Assembly (NCBI GenBank): GCA_004794655.1
Contig: SMMW01000003.1
Coordinates: 16,189,001-16,253,000 of the forward strand
DNA from: Marisa cornuarietis
Taxonomy: Eukaryota; Mollusca; Gastropoda; Architaenioglossa; Ampullariidae
Reading direction: 5' to 3'
DNA length: 64,000 nt
The position numbers and the translations under genes were made by a program. Positions 48,024 through 60,811 of this stretch are shown piece after piece (within the stretch, counting starts at the first letter, position 1; every line of letters starts with the position of its first letter). Under the pieces are notes generated by a model. The model did no database searches and was not told the origin of the DNA. It saw only the letters and a program-made list of their open reading frames with translations.

Positions 48024-48700
48024 ACAACCTTTACGTCCACCACAATTCCTTGCACCTACGACCATCTTCGAACTTTAAGCAAGCCGCGTCGTCAGTTTCA
48101 TCGTCAGCAGACGAATGATGATGGAAAGGTTCGTGTGAACGAAACAAGAAACCTGTCAGTAGGATTAGAGGAGCCGCCTTATTTGTGCCGAAAACCCGGT
48201 CATGCATAGAGTGTCAATGAATACAGGACATGAAGCTTTCCCATAGTCGGTGTCTCAAAATACCTCTCACAAAGCGGATTTCATTTGCATTTTGAAAAAA
48301 AGGTAAAGCTTGTCTCTTAACTGTTTCTTTCTTTAGGTCAGTCGGAGTGAGGGAAGAAGGGTGAGGTGGTAGAGCTTCCCCCCCCCCACACACACACACT
48401 CATATACACACACACGTTTCTTGGGCCAGTACGTTTTTTGTTTTTGATTTTTTTTTGGGGGGGTGTGGCAAGAGCGGAGCTCTTATCATCTACCGCTTAC
48501 TGCTTTGCTTTTTTCCCCCCTCAGAGTCAGCTACCCATTCCTGACTGCTGAATCGACGGGGCAAGGTGGGGGGGGGGCGGTGAAGTCGCTGCACCACACC
48601 CCAACTGCGTTGCAAAGCGTTTAAAAATATGTCGCTGAATCTTACATTTATCGCTTCCGCGATTCTGAATGCGCAGAAGTGGAGCAGAAAAACCCGCAAG

Positions 48701-48719
48701 AGAAAGAAAGAAAGACTGA

Positions 48720-48795
<76 letters not shown>

Positions 48796-48797
48796 AA
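48701..48797 (+). repeat. (GAAA)n microsatellite
   Basis: About 20 nearly perfect GAAA units, with one ACTG interruption near the start. Confidence 0.97.
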
Positions 48798-51140
48798 TTG
48801 CAGACTTCAACACAGTTCAGCACTGTTACAGTTTCAGTAAACTGTCATCAAGATAGCTGTTTACAATTTTTACAAGAAAAATAGAAGATAAAGAAAGGAA
48901 AGAAATAGAAATTGAAGAAATCTCCCTTTCCAGAATAAAAATTAAAGAAATAATTATCAAACAAAAGAAAGAAGGAAGAACTCACGCCTGCAAGAAAGAA
49001 ACACAAAAGGAAATAAAGTGAGAAGAAAGAAAGAACACAAAGACAAAGAAAGAAACAGGTACTTAGAAGAAAGAGGAAGTAATGTTCACGGTTAAATGAA
49101 CTGTATTTTCCGGAGACCCCAACTGATGCTCCAGTAAATTTTAAATAATCCCAATGTTCAATGATATATACAGTAATTCCCGATATTGGTAATGTTATGT
49201 GTTGAAATGTTGAGAGTGGACCCGAAGTGCACACGAAGGGGTATATGAAAACATGTTTATATCGAACCCAGTTTGTGAACAGTGTTCAAAAGCCGACTGC
49301 GCGAGAATTTGATATCATGGATTCAGTTCTCGTCCCCCGGTTGATATATTTTCTCCAAAAGGGGCATCACCTAAGCCTTGAAAAAAAGTGGGGAGGTGTT
49401 TAAAATAAAAGAAAAAAAATGAGGAAAAATTCTTGGTAAAACGTTAGTGGTTTATGAAGGTCGTTCTATGAATCGCGAATCATGTTCATTTTCAGAGCCC
49501 ACAGTTCGCTTCCACAACGCAAACCCACAATGCAGGCTTTAACTGGATTTTCGAAATCGATGAAACTAAGAGAAGATAAAAGGTAAATGGGGGTGAGGGC
49601 AGGGCGATCACCTTCTGTAGACTGGGAACATTCACGAAACATGGGCTTTAATAGCAAGAAGAGCACGACTGATACAACCGTGAAAGGTTACTTTCGCTAT
49701 TGTGTAACCATCACAGCAAAAAAGAAATTTTAAAAGCTCCGCTAAAATGTGATTCAAAACATGGTCCATTGAGAAGACTTACAATCATGATCAGGTGGAG
49801 AGTATTTGTAGTGCAAGAACAGGGTCCATACAATAACAATATTACACAAGGAAGTCGGGAGGTTTCAGGGCGTAACATACATGAGCAGTATGCATCCTGC
49901 TTAACATACTGGAGTGTACATAATCACTCAGAATACGTCAGCATTGAACAGTTCTGATCACGTGCCAGTCTATTCAGCAAACACTCGTTTTACACTCGTG
50001 GCTGGATGACTTGTCTACTCAAGCTCGCAAGAACGGGTCCAAAATACTCCTGGGAATTCCCGGTAATAGTAAGGCCATGTGTTTATGGGTCCCTTACCGA
50101 CGCATGCTCCACGTGGTGTGCACGGGAGGTTGGGGTAGGGTTGGGGGGGAGACCACTGACAGGGGTGGGGGGTAGGTAAGTTGTTACATGTTTATGTCGA
50201 TCCCGTCACTGGGTTCCCACCGTCTCTAAGGAACTGAGAGAAGCATCAACATCTTGGATTTCTGTGGCCTTTATTCAGCCACTTAGTTCTCATCTGTCTC
50301 TCCTGCTGACACTACCGCCATCATCTTCGTCGTCGGCACCATCATTTTCTCGCCGTTATCAATCTTTCTGTTTTCTTCTTCACTTTTCTCATCCTCGTGA
50401 CCTGTCGGGAGAGTTCCGTCAGTTTCGGTTGGACCTCCGATTCTGTGTGCCTGCATGCAGGGCCAACAGACTGAGTGTGAATGATCTGTGATCATCTACG
50501 GGTCTCTAATTAATTGCATGGGGATCTGTCTGGTGAAGTGGGTATGAAAGTGTGGTGGTATTGTTGGTTGTTTATGTTGTGCTTTGTCGCTCTAACCATT
50601 GCTTTCTTAGAGAGCTTCTATTAATTGCCTTATGGGATAAATTATAGTAGTTAATATCTATTTCTTTGTTTGTTTGTTTGTTGTGCATATCGTTACTGCA
50701 TGATATAGTAATGACAATGGTGGTTGAAGCAGTATGATGCTGGTAGTGTAGTGGTAGTACTTGTAGTGGGAGTAAAACATCGTAGAATGCTTGGGTAGAG
50801 AATTTATGTTCAGCAGACCTGCCTCACCGCAAAAATTACCTCCTTATCAGTAGCGCAGCTGTTCATGGAAAATCTGTTTTGCTGCCACTTAGCCCCTCAT
50901 GAGTAGCAACAAAAATCGTGATATTTTCTGAACTTCCATTGCCATAGTTCTCCATCTGTTGCTAGAAACTTGATCTCTACCGTAGAGTGTGCACGTCCGG
51001 AAACACCCTTGTGCGGTCGATAGAACTGCAAAGCGCTTATGAACCCAGCTTCAAGGCATCCCTTTCATGTTTTTATCATGATGCCTGGTGACAGTCGCAA
51101 GTGCTACAGCCCCAGACATGCCATTCAACACTACATCATT

Positions 51141-51407
51141 CAGGGAAAGCGGATGGCCGAGTGGTTAGAGCGCTGGCGTCCGAACCGAGAGCGCGCTGGT
51201 TCAATTCCCGATAAGCGCAGCATACTTCCCCCAGTCGACCCAGCTGACGGGAATGGGTACCTGACTCCATAGAGGGTTGGGGAAAGTAAGGCAGCGAGGG
51301 AGAGGAGATTGGCACCACCCTCATGTAAATGCTGGCCCCGAGAAAAGTGGGGTCTCTAACACCTCACTCCCCTACGACCTGAAAAGGTTATGGGATGACC
51401 TTAACCT
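51141..51407 (+). mobile_element. tRNA-derived SINE with 9-bp target-site duplication
   Basis: The tRNA-like head (51150-51218 region) has a pol III A box (tggccgagtggttagagcg) and B box (ggttcaattcc) and looks Leu/Ser-like with an extra arm. The body contains gggaatgggtacctgact, then ggcaccaccctcatgtaaat and gtggggtctctaacacctca, blocks I associate with gastropod tRNA-SINEs. The direct repeat tacatcatt at 51132-51140 and 51408-51416 flanks the element exactly, proving insertion. It is not a functional tRNA gene because the acceptor stem does not close. Confidence 0.88.
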
Positions 51408-51416
51408 TACATCATT

Positions 51417-53936
51417 ACTATTGTTCGCGGTATCCCGGCACCTGGTCAAGTCCTCATTTTCGCTAGATTTGTTTCTCAAGTTTTTCCACCGAGGTATTGA
51501 AATCGTAAGTTTTGATTACAGAAAATATTTTTTTAAAGTCTGGTAGTTTCGTAGTCAGGTGTCTAAAGCCGTAGCTATTGCGATAAAATATTTAACGATA
51601 GACAAAGAGTGACCCTCGCTAGACTGTCCTCTAAAACGGTAATGATCCTGTAGCAGCAGCATCATTGCTCTCAGAAAACATGTTTACCGACTTAAGTTGC
51701 CCTCATTAGCCGGGGCACCCCGTCCTCTGAAAGTGAGGCAGCTGGTCCGTTCACCGTCAACAACCAACAGGTCTGGTCTCAGGCTTGTAGCTTGTGAAAC
51801 TACTGTGTCCTTCTCAGGGGAAGATTTGAAGTATTTATTGACAAAAAGTACGGAGACTATATTGCAAGAAAAGAAATTTCCTTCTTAGGTAAATATTTGT
51901 CGTGCATGGGTGGTGAGCGGTGCAATTAATGTTCTCTTAGTCTTTTGGGATAGGTTTTTCTTCTTCAGTGGACGCAACAGACACGAGTTCTTCAGAATGT
52001 ATCAGAATTAGTTCCTCTCGAAACCGCAAAAAGAAAATTTAGCGCGTCAGTTTGGGATGATAGGTTATAAGAAAATTTATTTAATTAATAAATAATTTCA
52101 TAGCGCTTTTCCCTACTTTAAAATAAGCACAAGGTACTTACGTGCACAAAATCAAAGTAAAATGTACAGATATAGAAATACGGACTCAAAAAGAAGGCAA
52201 GAATAGTCCAGAATATATCAACATGGGAAAAGGACACCAAATCAACAACACAGCATCAAAGTAAAGGTTCAAGGTCTGGAAGTCAAGGCGAGGTGGAGAG
52301 GCGATAGTCTGAGCACTAGGTTGGTAGTTTTGCAAAGTACAATGGTATCGGCTCTGGAATCGAGGAAGCATTAATAATCACCGTTGCAGTTTACATAATA
52401 TGTGGATCAGGAGGGAGGATTTCACAAGACAATCATCATGAGTTCAGTCAAAGTCATTTACACGCAGAAATCTGAAATACAATCCACCAACAATGTAACG
52501 AGGAAGTCCGCAAAGAAGAAAACAAGATGCACAGTCCTTAGAGAAGAAAAATGAAATTTTCAGGGAACTAATCCTGTATAGCTAAGAAGTGGCGGCAAGA
52601 TGGCCAAGACGAAGAATAAGCCGCAGAGACGGTTAGTGGGTGAAGTATTTCATCATCGGTCAAAGAATCATGGATGCTTTCGACCCTAAAATAAATAATA
52701 AAGCAAATAATTCAGACGCTGGGCATAAAATCGGTTTAAACCAAACAGGTAAACGTGTGGGAATTAGACACCTGGGATCGTCCTCGACAGAAAAACAGTT
52801 AACCTGTGACGTCATGAGCACCATGTTGCGAGGAGACTTCAAGGCTACAAAAATCAAAACATGTCTGTTTATTGCACTTTATTCGTTGTGACCGTTCGCG
52901 CTTGCAAATTCTCCTCTTTCTGACCAAATTATGTAGTGGTATTATTTATTTGTTTTATCTTTTGACACCTTTCACTCATGCAAGCAGTTTTAAGGAGGTG
53001 TTGCTTCCTTTTCTTAACAAAGCACGTGTATTGTGAATATTAAAGGTCAGCAGTTTCCTCAACCAGCTTCTCTCGTGACCGGATGAAGAGACCGACATGT
53101 TGGGTGGATGCACGCACTGATGCTCAGTTGGTTATGTCTGTTAAATACGTCAGTAATAGTTTGGCTTTTCATTATGTTGTGGGTTACATCCGACAAGGCT
53201 TCTAGTCGTGTTTAATTCGCAGTCTGCATGAGCTGTTTTCCCCGAGCCACCCCTAGTATCACTGGCGTGGGAGACATGGAAGATAAACAAGCATCATTAT
53301 ATAGGACACTCACCGGCGACTCATACTACAGATATCAAAAACTCTGTAGCCTCTTTATCTTTTTATGTGTGGCCTGTTTTTTTTTTAATTTAAAACAAAC
53401 GACTTTGCATCATGCTTGGGAAGTACGTTCATAGGTAGGCGATATATATACCCTGAGTGGTCAGATGTCATCCCCAATATCCGATAGATGTTAGAAAAAG
53501 CGCGCATTTAACATACCGTGTTAACAAAGCTGCAGGTGTCAAGCTGAGGGTTACAACAGTTCCTGACAGATTCTAAAGAGAGGGTACAAGCCAGGGTTAG
53601 GAGCCAGGTTTCCGCAAACAGAATGATGTAATACGTGGAGAGAATAACATTGTTATGGCTGAGGCGGTGTGGTGAAAACGGCGAGTAGACGACATTTTCA
53701 CTTGATCTGCTGTACTGGATGACACTGGCCACAGTTTTGACAAGGATATATATATATATACGAGCGGTTCATCGTTGTCAGCTACGTCTTTATAAGGTAC
53801 ATGCATACATCTGAAAGGAAGGCTCTCGCTCTCTTTCTTCTATTATTTATTTCTTACATCCATCTGGTTCGTGGTGTCTCATTTCATCCATCTCTCATTC
53901 TTTTGTACATGACTGTTCTTCTGTGCATATGTGAGA

Positions 53937-53985
<49 letters not shown>

Positions 53986-54461
53986 TGCGCGCGCTCGCAT
54001 ATATGTGCATGACTATGTGTGTTTATGTATGTGTATTTATATATGTACATTTTTCGTAAACGTAGGTACTGTTGTACTCAAGTCAGCAGATGTTCTAGGC
54101 TTGCAGGAAACTTGTACTCTTTACTTCTTCACTATTCTGCTATTGACTGAGCCTACGTACGAATGTGTTTGAGTGTGCGCATGCGTGCGTGGGTGAGTGT
54201 GTCTATGTGCCGGTGTCTCTTTGTCTGAGTGTTTATGCGTGCGCGGAGAAGAACAAGTGCCATGCAAACTAAAGATGCTTATTCGGAAATGCTACCTTCA
54301 TTATATTTTAGTAGTCAATTATTTTCAAGACGGTTTAACAAATAAATACAAACTTATTCACGAAACGTTTTGTTGCTATCATCAACTCCGTCCGTAAATT
54401 ATTATATTTTATGATAATTTGGCTGCTTACGCAATAGAAAAAATGTTATTTTATTTTGCAG
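51417..54461 (+). other. Region between the SINE and AK2
   Basis: No gene supported. It contains a diverged hairpin-repeat relative at 52091-52140, a YY1-like gcaagatggcc near 52594-52604, an (AT)n TATA-like run near 53748-53762 and a GT/GC run at 53939-53994. The 5' UTR intron of AK2 ends at 54461 (ttttattttgcag). Confidence 0.45.
53939..53994 (+). repeat. (GT)n(GTGC)n microsatellite
   Basis: About 13 GT units followed by GTGC units ending in GCGCGC. Confidence 0.95.
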
Positions 54462-54477
54462 CGTTAAACCTGTTAAA

Positions 54478-55260
54478 ATGGTGGTCTCTCAGAAGATGGC
54501 TCAGTTGTCCTACCACCACACATTTCCCGTCAGGTGCCACCGATGGGACACAAGGCTGTCGGCATGTTGCTCTTTCAAAGCGAGCTGCGTCCGCAAGGGT
54601 TTGATGTGGGAAGTTCACGAAGGCAAGTTGTTGCCTGACGAGACAGACATCGTCGTGAAGGTGTGTGCCCGGGCCCACTTACGGACGGAGTGGGAGTGTC
54701 TGGCCCAGGTGCTGAAGAATCACCACGCAAAACTGGTTCTCGATCGCTGTTGCCCGCAGTTGAGCGCGGCCATTCAGGTGCTGGGTAGTTTTTACGCCGA
54801 AGTGCAGAAGCTGGGTTATGGTGCCAGACACATCACGGACAGAAAACATCGCACTGTTCGCGAAACAGACTTCGTGGTCGTCCAGAACAGGGTGATGCAA
54901 CCGATACAGACGTTCTTGCTGGCGGACGGAACGACCAGGGGAGATCACCCTCTCCTCCAAGCCTTCTCGCATGCGAGTTACCATTTTTCCGACGGCGAGT
55001 ACGTCATTGCCGGTATGAAGGGTCTCGCGAGAGGCACGAGAGACGGCGAGAAGGCGTACACCTTGACCTCCTTTGACTGCCACTCGAGAAACCTCCAATT
55101 CGGCAGCAACGATCTGGGAGAGGAGGGCATCAAGCTGTTTTTCGAGAATCACCAGTGCACCGACCTGTGTCTCCGTATGAATATATACGGGGTGGATAAT
55201 GTACTGCCATCGGCCCCTCCCCCTGATGACTGTAGTGACAAGAGTTCTCGCTGGCTTTGA
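54478..55260 (+). CDS. AK2: alpha-kinase-fold protein, predicted catalytically inactive, PSAP tail
   Basis: Second paralogue, 260 residues in one coding exon. The 3' splice site ends at 54461, 16 bases before the ATG, which has A at -3 and G at +4, so the transcript probably has an intron in its 5' UTR. Nucleotide-binding Lys61 lies in DIVVKV. AFSHASYHF carries zinc-site His165, and ENHQCTDLC carries His225, Cys227 and Cys231. The glycine-rich element is GSNDLGEEGIKLFF. DxQG is replaced by AGMKG (Gly179, Lys181) and LTDP by LTSF (Ser198). The GxFxKYNxN stretch that follows the hinge in active members is also gone. The C-terminus carries PSAP at 244-247 (LPSAPPPDD), a TSG101-type docking motif. 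It is closest to AK3 over the kinase-like core. No transmembrane segment. Biochemical role unknown. Confidence 0.88.
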   Translation: MVVSQKMAQLSYHHTFPVRCHRWDTRLSACCSFKASCVRKGLMWEVHEGKLLPDETDIVVKVCARAHLRTEWECLAQVLKNHHAKLVLDRCCPQLSAAIQVLGSFYAEVQKLGYGARHITDRKHRTVRETDFVVVQNRVMQPIQTFLLADGTTRGDHPLLQAFSHASYHFSDGEYVIAGMKGLARGTRDGEKAYTLTSFDCHSRNLQFGSNDLGEEGIKLFFENHQCTDLCLRMNIYGVDNVLPSAPPPDDCSDKSSRWL

Positions 55261-56749
55261 GAACTTAACGAGATCAGAGGACAGCGACATATGTTCACTA
55301 CCACTTTAAAATACTTTTATGCTGGTGTCTACTAGGGCAGAGACAATGATGCCCCACAAAAGAAACAAAACAAAAAAAAGCAAGAAAGAAAAGAAAGGAA
55401 GAAATGAATAAATAAATGAACGAACAAAGTAACGAGTAAATGGGTGAAAAAGAAAGAAAAAACAATCCAAGAAGATGTCGGGGATCTGACACCTGAAATG
55501 ACACTAGTAAAATGGAAGATAAAGACACGTCGGGGGGAAAATCTCACGCGCTGTAAATAATAATAATAATAAAAACTGTGTGAATTTTCTTCAGTAGTGC
55601 CACTGACGATTGCTTTTCACTGTAGAGATCCAAATGTGGAACTAAAAGACTGAACCCCTCGCAAACAACACACGTTCTGTATATTTTACTCCGAGCGACC
55701 AGCATCTGAAAACCAGCGGTAGTCTACATGAGTGGTCTTATCTCCGAGCAAAGTCAGACTCAACTGTTTGTACTCACATTACAGTCACTCAGATATGACA
55801 GTACTAGCAGCAACAGCAGTAGCTATTGTAGCAAATGAGAGATGTGCCACTGGCCCATCATGTCTAATCTTTCTGATACAAGTACTCTTACCTTGTACAC
55901 ATCAGCATTCTAAGTCATGTTATAATTTAAGGTTTCCTTAGATAAACTGTGTAGCTCGAATCACAAGAGTATGTCAGCTGGATCACCGCGTACAGCATGA
56001 TGCTTGCAGGTGATGTGATAGTGTGAACAACAAATGCGACCTCAAGTGCAAGCCGAGTCTCATCGCCGACAGATATTTCCCTTCAATTGCAATCAAGCAA
56101 TAAAGCTTCAGAATCTCTAAGGACATTCTTATTGTTCTGAAGTTTTCGTTGACGTAAAATGATGCTGACCTTCTTGGTCAATACAAACACTGTAACAGTC
56201 TTCAACAGTGCTTCTTAGTACTGATGGCTGATTCTACACAACTGTGCATAAACAATGGTTTCTTATATATAAAATGTTTGCGGAACACACGCTGATCGTA
56301 AACACAGACCTGTGTCCACCAGCACCTGGTGGTTTTTTTACACCGGTCCTGGACCATATAACTGATGGCTAAACAAGTATTCTTAGTGGCACACCAAACC
56401 TTTGATGGTACACAGAGTTTGTATGTGATATTTGTTTTAAAAAGTGATATTAATTTGTCTAAAGTCTCACAACAGGTGAGGTGCCACAAAATTTTCCAGC
56501 AGTAACTGGTACCAAACTGTAGTGATATCTCTAATCAAACACGTCACTTCCTCAGTTTTCGTACTCAACACTTACACTCTCATGTGAACTATAATGTCGA
56601 ACAGTTCATTAATATTTGTATTGCAGAGGTCAATATCGCAAAGTCAACTCACAATGAAGATAAGCCTAAGCAATTACTCATCAATGAAGTAACAACATTA
56701 CTTGTGCATCACTTTATAAATAAAGTTACTGGGCGTCAACATTTGTGAG

Positions 56750-56765
56750 ATATATATATATATAT

Positions 56766-56831
<66 letters not shown>
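56750..56831 (+). repeat. (AT)n(GT)n(GA)n compound microsatellite
   Basis: TA run, a CC interruption, about 15 GT units, then about 12 GA units. Same order of motifs as at 16079-16148. Confidence 0.96.
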
Positions 56832-57514
56832 CACATTGACCTTCGCTGTATTACAAAGAGGCTGTGAGAAGAAGCAATGAAAGAATCATGGTATGTAAAA
56901 GAGAAAATCTAGGTCAGACGCAAACTGGGAAAATCCCAGGGAGATGTAAAAAAAAAAAGAAAAAAAAGTCCGCATTATGCATGAGCAAGAATATCACGGT
57001 CTCATCATCATCCGAGTAATACAGGTTTCATGTGGACATAGCCTTCATCGTCACGGTGACTAGAATGTCCCATCCAGGATCTGACAGCACATCCTGAACA
57101 GATTCACAGATTCTAGTCATCTGCGACTACTTCACAGTGGGACCCCACACCTTCACTTCTCTAGGGCTCCGCCCTCCTTTAGCTGTCTAAACGAGGCTGG
57201 GGCCTGATAATCTCCGTCTTAAATGTGGTATATTTCTTTGCGGTAATTTTTAGTTTTTCCATGTAAGCAGTCAGAAAGTCGCAAAGTATGATTATCATAG
57301 TGGCTACGACGCATTGTTACAGTCACGTGTTCAACTTACGCAGAATATTACTTAAGATTAGTGTTAGAGATGATCCTGTGCATAAAAGCCTGTCAAAAAT
57401 ATGCACGTGACAAGAGTCAACACTCACTGGTGGCAATACATTCGTGATATTTTCCTTAAGGGGAGGATTAATACTTTTGAAAAGGGATAATATGAGATTC
57501 TAACATAACAAGCC

Positions 57515-57516
<2 letters not shown>

Positions 57517-57561
<45 letters not shown>
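57517..57561 (+). repeat. (TG)n microsatellite
   Basis: About 22 TG units. Confidence 0.96.
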
Positions 57562-57562
<1 letters not shown>

Positions 57563-58684
57563 CAATTCTGTACGTGCGTGGATATGTGAGTCTGTGTATG
57601 TTTGTGTAAGCAGATGTGTACATGTGTTTTCCAAGCGTCGTCACAACATGCAGGCAGAATAAATGGTGTGAGAGATCAAGGGGGAGAGGGGAGAGATTTG
57701 GTTGTATGTGACGTTACACAGAGTTGTATGATCACTTGATCGTCAGGTGAGTGCTCGCTTCTTGCTCACTGAAATTGATCGGTTGTTTATACTGTCGAAC
57801 AGCAAAATCAAACAAGAAATTTCTTAGTCTGATTTTTCCAAGTCCCCATGCAACGTAAGAGTGACTGTTATATAGGGCTAAGAGACCAGTTGGACGCAAA
57901 TTACAAAAAAAAGAAAAATAAATGCAGGAAATGTTCTTTATTATATTCTTATTTTACTGACAACCTGATTACAGCATACAAAGTCTGTTGTGTTACAGTC
58001 ACCACTATCTTCTGGTGCGTAAACTGCATAACGACAGATCACGTGCAAACACTGCTGTTTGCCAGTGTGATGTACAGATTTTTGCGTATTGAAATGCAAA
58101 ACATGCATTTTTTCTCAAAATCTAGCATTTCTTATTTTCCTTACTTTATATTGTTGTTATACTGTCGTATGTTGTCAGGTTTCCGGTGATGTACTGAAGA
58201 CCGTACTGTAAGACTATGATATCAAAACAAACCAGAGTCTCCATGTAAAATGCATGCCACCCACCCCACTCCCATCTCCCACACGTAACCATCGCCTAAG
58301 TAGCGAGTAACACTTTAAGATGATGAATGATTTGTCGACTCTTCGCCACAGGAGCCCAGTCACATGGGCACTTGTGCAGCACTATTGCTGTTAACGGGAC
58401 TTCCCAATGATGACGCATGTTCACACAACTGACCTTCTTTAGCAGACGACTAGACTGCAATATGAGATTGTTTGTTTGTTTGTTTGTTTTTAACGCGTGC
58501 CAGCAACTAAGGCTATATCACGGCGTGCAATATGAGACTGAGAGGCTGATGAAAGTAGGAAGTGAAATCAATGATGCGACATGCGAGTGGAGGGTTGAAA
58601 AGATTTAATTTCAGGGGCTAGGTCACTGGTGAAGGATTTTTTTCGGTCTAAACATTAAGCTTTGGAAAAAGGAATCGAAATTCG

Positions 58685-58734
58685 GAGTGAGTGAGTGAGT
58701 GAGTGAGTGAGTGAGTGAGTGAGTGAGTGAGTGA
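58685..58734 (+). repeat. (GAGT)n microsatellite
   Basis: About 12 perfect GAGT units. Confidence 0.98.
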
Positions 58735-60811
58735 GGAGAATGAAAGAAAGAGGGAGTGGGCCTTGCACCGAGATATAGTCATTATATATCGCTATCAACT
58801 TATCAATGCATCGATCAGTCAGCCGTCGATTTGTTGCTCGCTTGTTGCCTACTGTTAGCTCCACCCTCCACCCCAAACCTCGAGGTCCAATGAACGAGTA
58901 GCTCCAGTATTTTTTTTTTTTTTTAGGCTAACAATTTCCTGAGAAAATATTGCGCTATCTCGGCCTCCTAACCCCACTCCATCCACTCTCCCCACCCCCC
59001 ACCCCTGCTGCGTCTCCAATCTCAAGGCTGTGTGGAGGAAAAAATATTCCCACATTTAGCTGTGATGGGTGGGGCTTGCGTTAAAGAGCTTCAGTCTGTA
59101 TCTTGCTAATTATTCAATGAGGCTAAACAGTGCATCTAGGTGAGGGATCGGTAAGCAAGACGGATTTGGACCAACTTATCCGGTCGTTATTCTGGAACGT
59201 CCTTCGGAAAACCCCGTTTGAAAGGACCAAGTCTATAAAAAACGAGACAATTGCAGGTCCGTTCATGATTTTCCGCCCCCTTGAATAAGAAAGCAGAGCG
59301 CAGAGCGTCGTCACTCAGAAATAATAAAAGAGCAGAGAACCAGCTTATAGGACCTGCACCAGATCCACAAGGCAGAAAGTCGAGCCGGACTTGAAAAGGC
59401 GCAGCGCCAGGCGGTGTTTGTCAACACAAGCGACTTTTTTGCTGTGAAAGACATTCGATCTCAACGGACTGTCATCTGCGAAAAGGATGCTTTTACCTGA
59501 CACGCCACCCCGTAAAAAGCTTGTCAAGAGAAAGTAACTTAAAGCCTACCCGTCAGTAGATTGGTACGTCAACACACTTGTTTTGTTTGTGTTTTGTTGT
59601 GTGTGTGTGTGTGTTTCGATTTTGCTTTTTTTTTTTTTTTTTAAGCGTCACGAGCTGTTATAGTGAGCAACATTGTAAGATTACATTATTATTATTGTTG
59701 ATGCACGAATCTTTACCCTTATCTCTGGACTGCTTGCAAACGAATTTTCCAGTGTTCATTTCTAAAGCGGGGCCATTAATTGAATTCGCTTCCGATTTAA
59801 CAAACACGAAAAAAGAAGAATGGAGGATTCAAGTTCTCGTGTTGAAGGAGGGACACAAGGTTTTGTGGTCTTTAGGGTCGTGAGGAATAGAAGTTTTAAC
59901 GACTTTTCAACAAACCAAACAACCCCCCCACCCCCACCCAAGAAAGGAAGATGTGACTAAGTAACAAATTCATTGCAAGTATACCGTTTACTTAAAAATA
60001 ATATCTCTGTTCCGATATTAAACTTTTAAATGGTTTGTCGAAATGAAAGGCTAAGAGTCGTTGCCGCCAGACTTCAAGCAGTGTAGAAAAATATATATCC
60101 GTGCGTGGACTGTGATCTACCTCTCTCTACATCACTACCAGCTTCTTGTTTTTTCTTCTTTTACCATCTCTCCGTTTTCTGTTCTTTTTAATTTTTTTCT
60201 TCTTCTTCGCCTCTTTTCTTTTCCTCCTTTTTAATCTCTTAATCACGTGATTATTTCTATTATATTTTCCATTATGAATGATATTATAAATTTCAATATG
60301 AGACTGAGAGACAGACAGAAGAAAGACGTTTGCTACTTAAGGTAAGGGCCGCGTTGAATCATCCACATTTTGTGCCAAGCTTTGCTTTTTTAAAGACATT
60401 ACCGGTTTCATCGTTTTCACAACAAATCCTGGTCTACGCCATGAACAGTCAAAACCGTTCCAGAAACGAAAAACCAAATAACAATAATACCTCCAACATT
60501 ATATTTCAGGAAATGACTTGCAATTGTGGAAAAAGAACAAAGATATAACAGTAATATTCTATTCATTTTCAGAGAACTACTTTATCCGAATAGCACGGCA
60601 AGAATAACACGGTTCAATGACTGCAAGTCATTCCGCAGACTGCTTTAACAAACAATAATTAAAGGTATTGAAAAATACGCTTAACATTTAGAAGTTTGAC
60701 TACTTTAAACCTTGAGAAAAACAACCGATTTATGTGCGGTTTCTGGTTTCTGTTACCAGCTCAAGTTGGAAGCATCTCACACCATCTTTCGGCGCACCTT
60801 TGCCGGAAAAG

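Larger units (their letters stand above)
43207..51131. other. Intergenic DNA between AK1 and the SINE
   Basis: No gene supported. It holds the 3' UTR of AK1, a (TTG/CTG)n run at about 44871-44903, a long GT-rich tract at 45236-45363, GT/CT low-complexity sequence at 46757-46890, a small TIR element at 47871-48023, a (CA) run near 48388-48415, (GAAA)n at 48701-48797 continuing as degenerate AAGA sequence to about 49080, and G-rich sequence near 50130-50175. Confidence 0.5.
55261..60759 (+). other. Region between AK2 and AK3
   Basis: No gene supported. Contents: a degenerate AAGA/AATA tract at 55360-55460; (AT)n(GT)n(GA)n at 56750-56831; (TG)n at 57517-57561; (GAGT)n at 58685-58734; a T-run near 58911-58924; and a TATAAAA at 59234-59240 in less repetitive sequence that could be the AK3 promoter. 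AK3's upstream exon is not fixed. The acceptor tgttaccag ends at 60759. Confidence 0.45.

Noticed and set aside
47799..48209. 136-codon + strand open frame
   Set aside because: It crosses a MITE-like element with terminal inverted repeats and has no family resemblance.
51148..51220. Possible tRNA-Leu/Ser gene
   Set aside because: It has A and B boxes, but the acceptor stem does not pair, and the sequence continues into a SINE body enclosed by a target-site duplication.
54679..55290. 203-codon minus-strand open frame over AK2, and similar ones over AK1 (42457-43065) and AK3 (60761-61162)
   Set aside because: Antisense shadows of GC-rich coding exons whose + strand frames encode the recognisable alpha-kinase fold.
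59345..59527. Minus-strand frame with ILFADD, resembling an RT palm motif
   Set aside because: No flanking RT blocks before or after it; an isolated match.
60734..60811. ORF start at 60734 for AK3
   Set aside because: It lies upstream of the splice acceptor ending at 60759, and the added residues match neither AK1 nor AK2.
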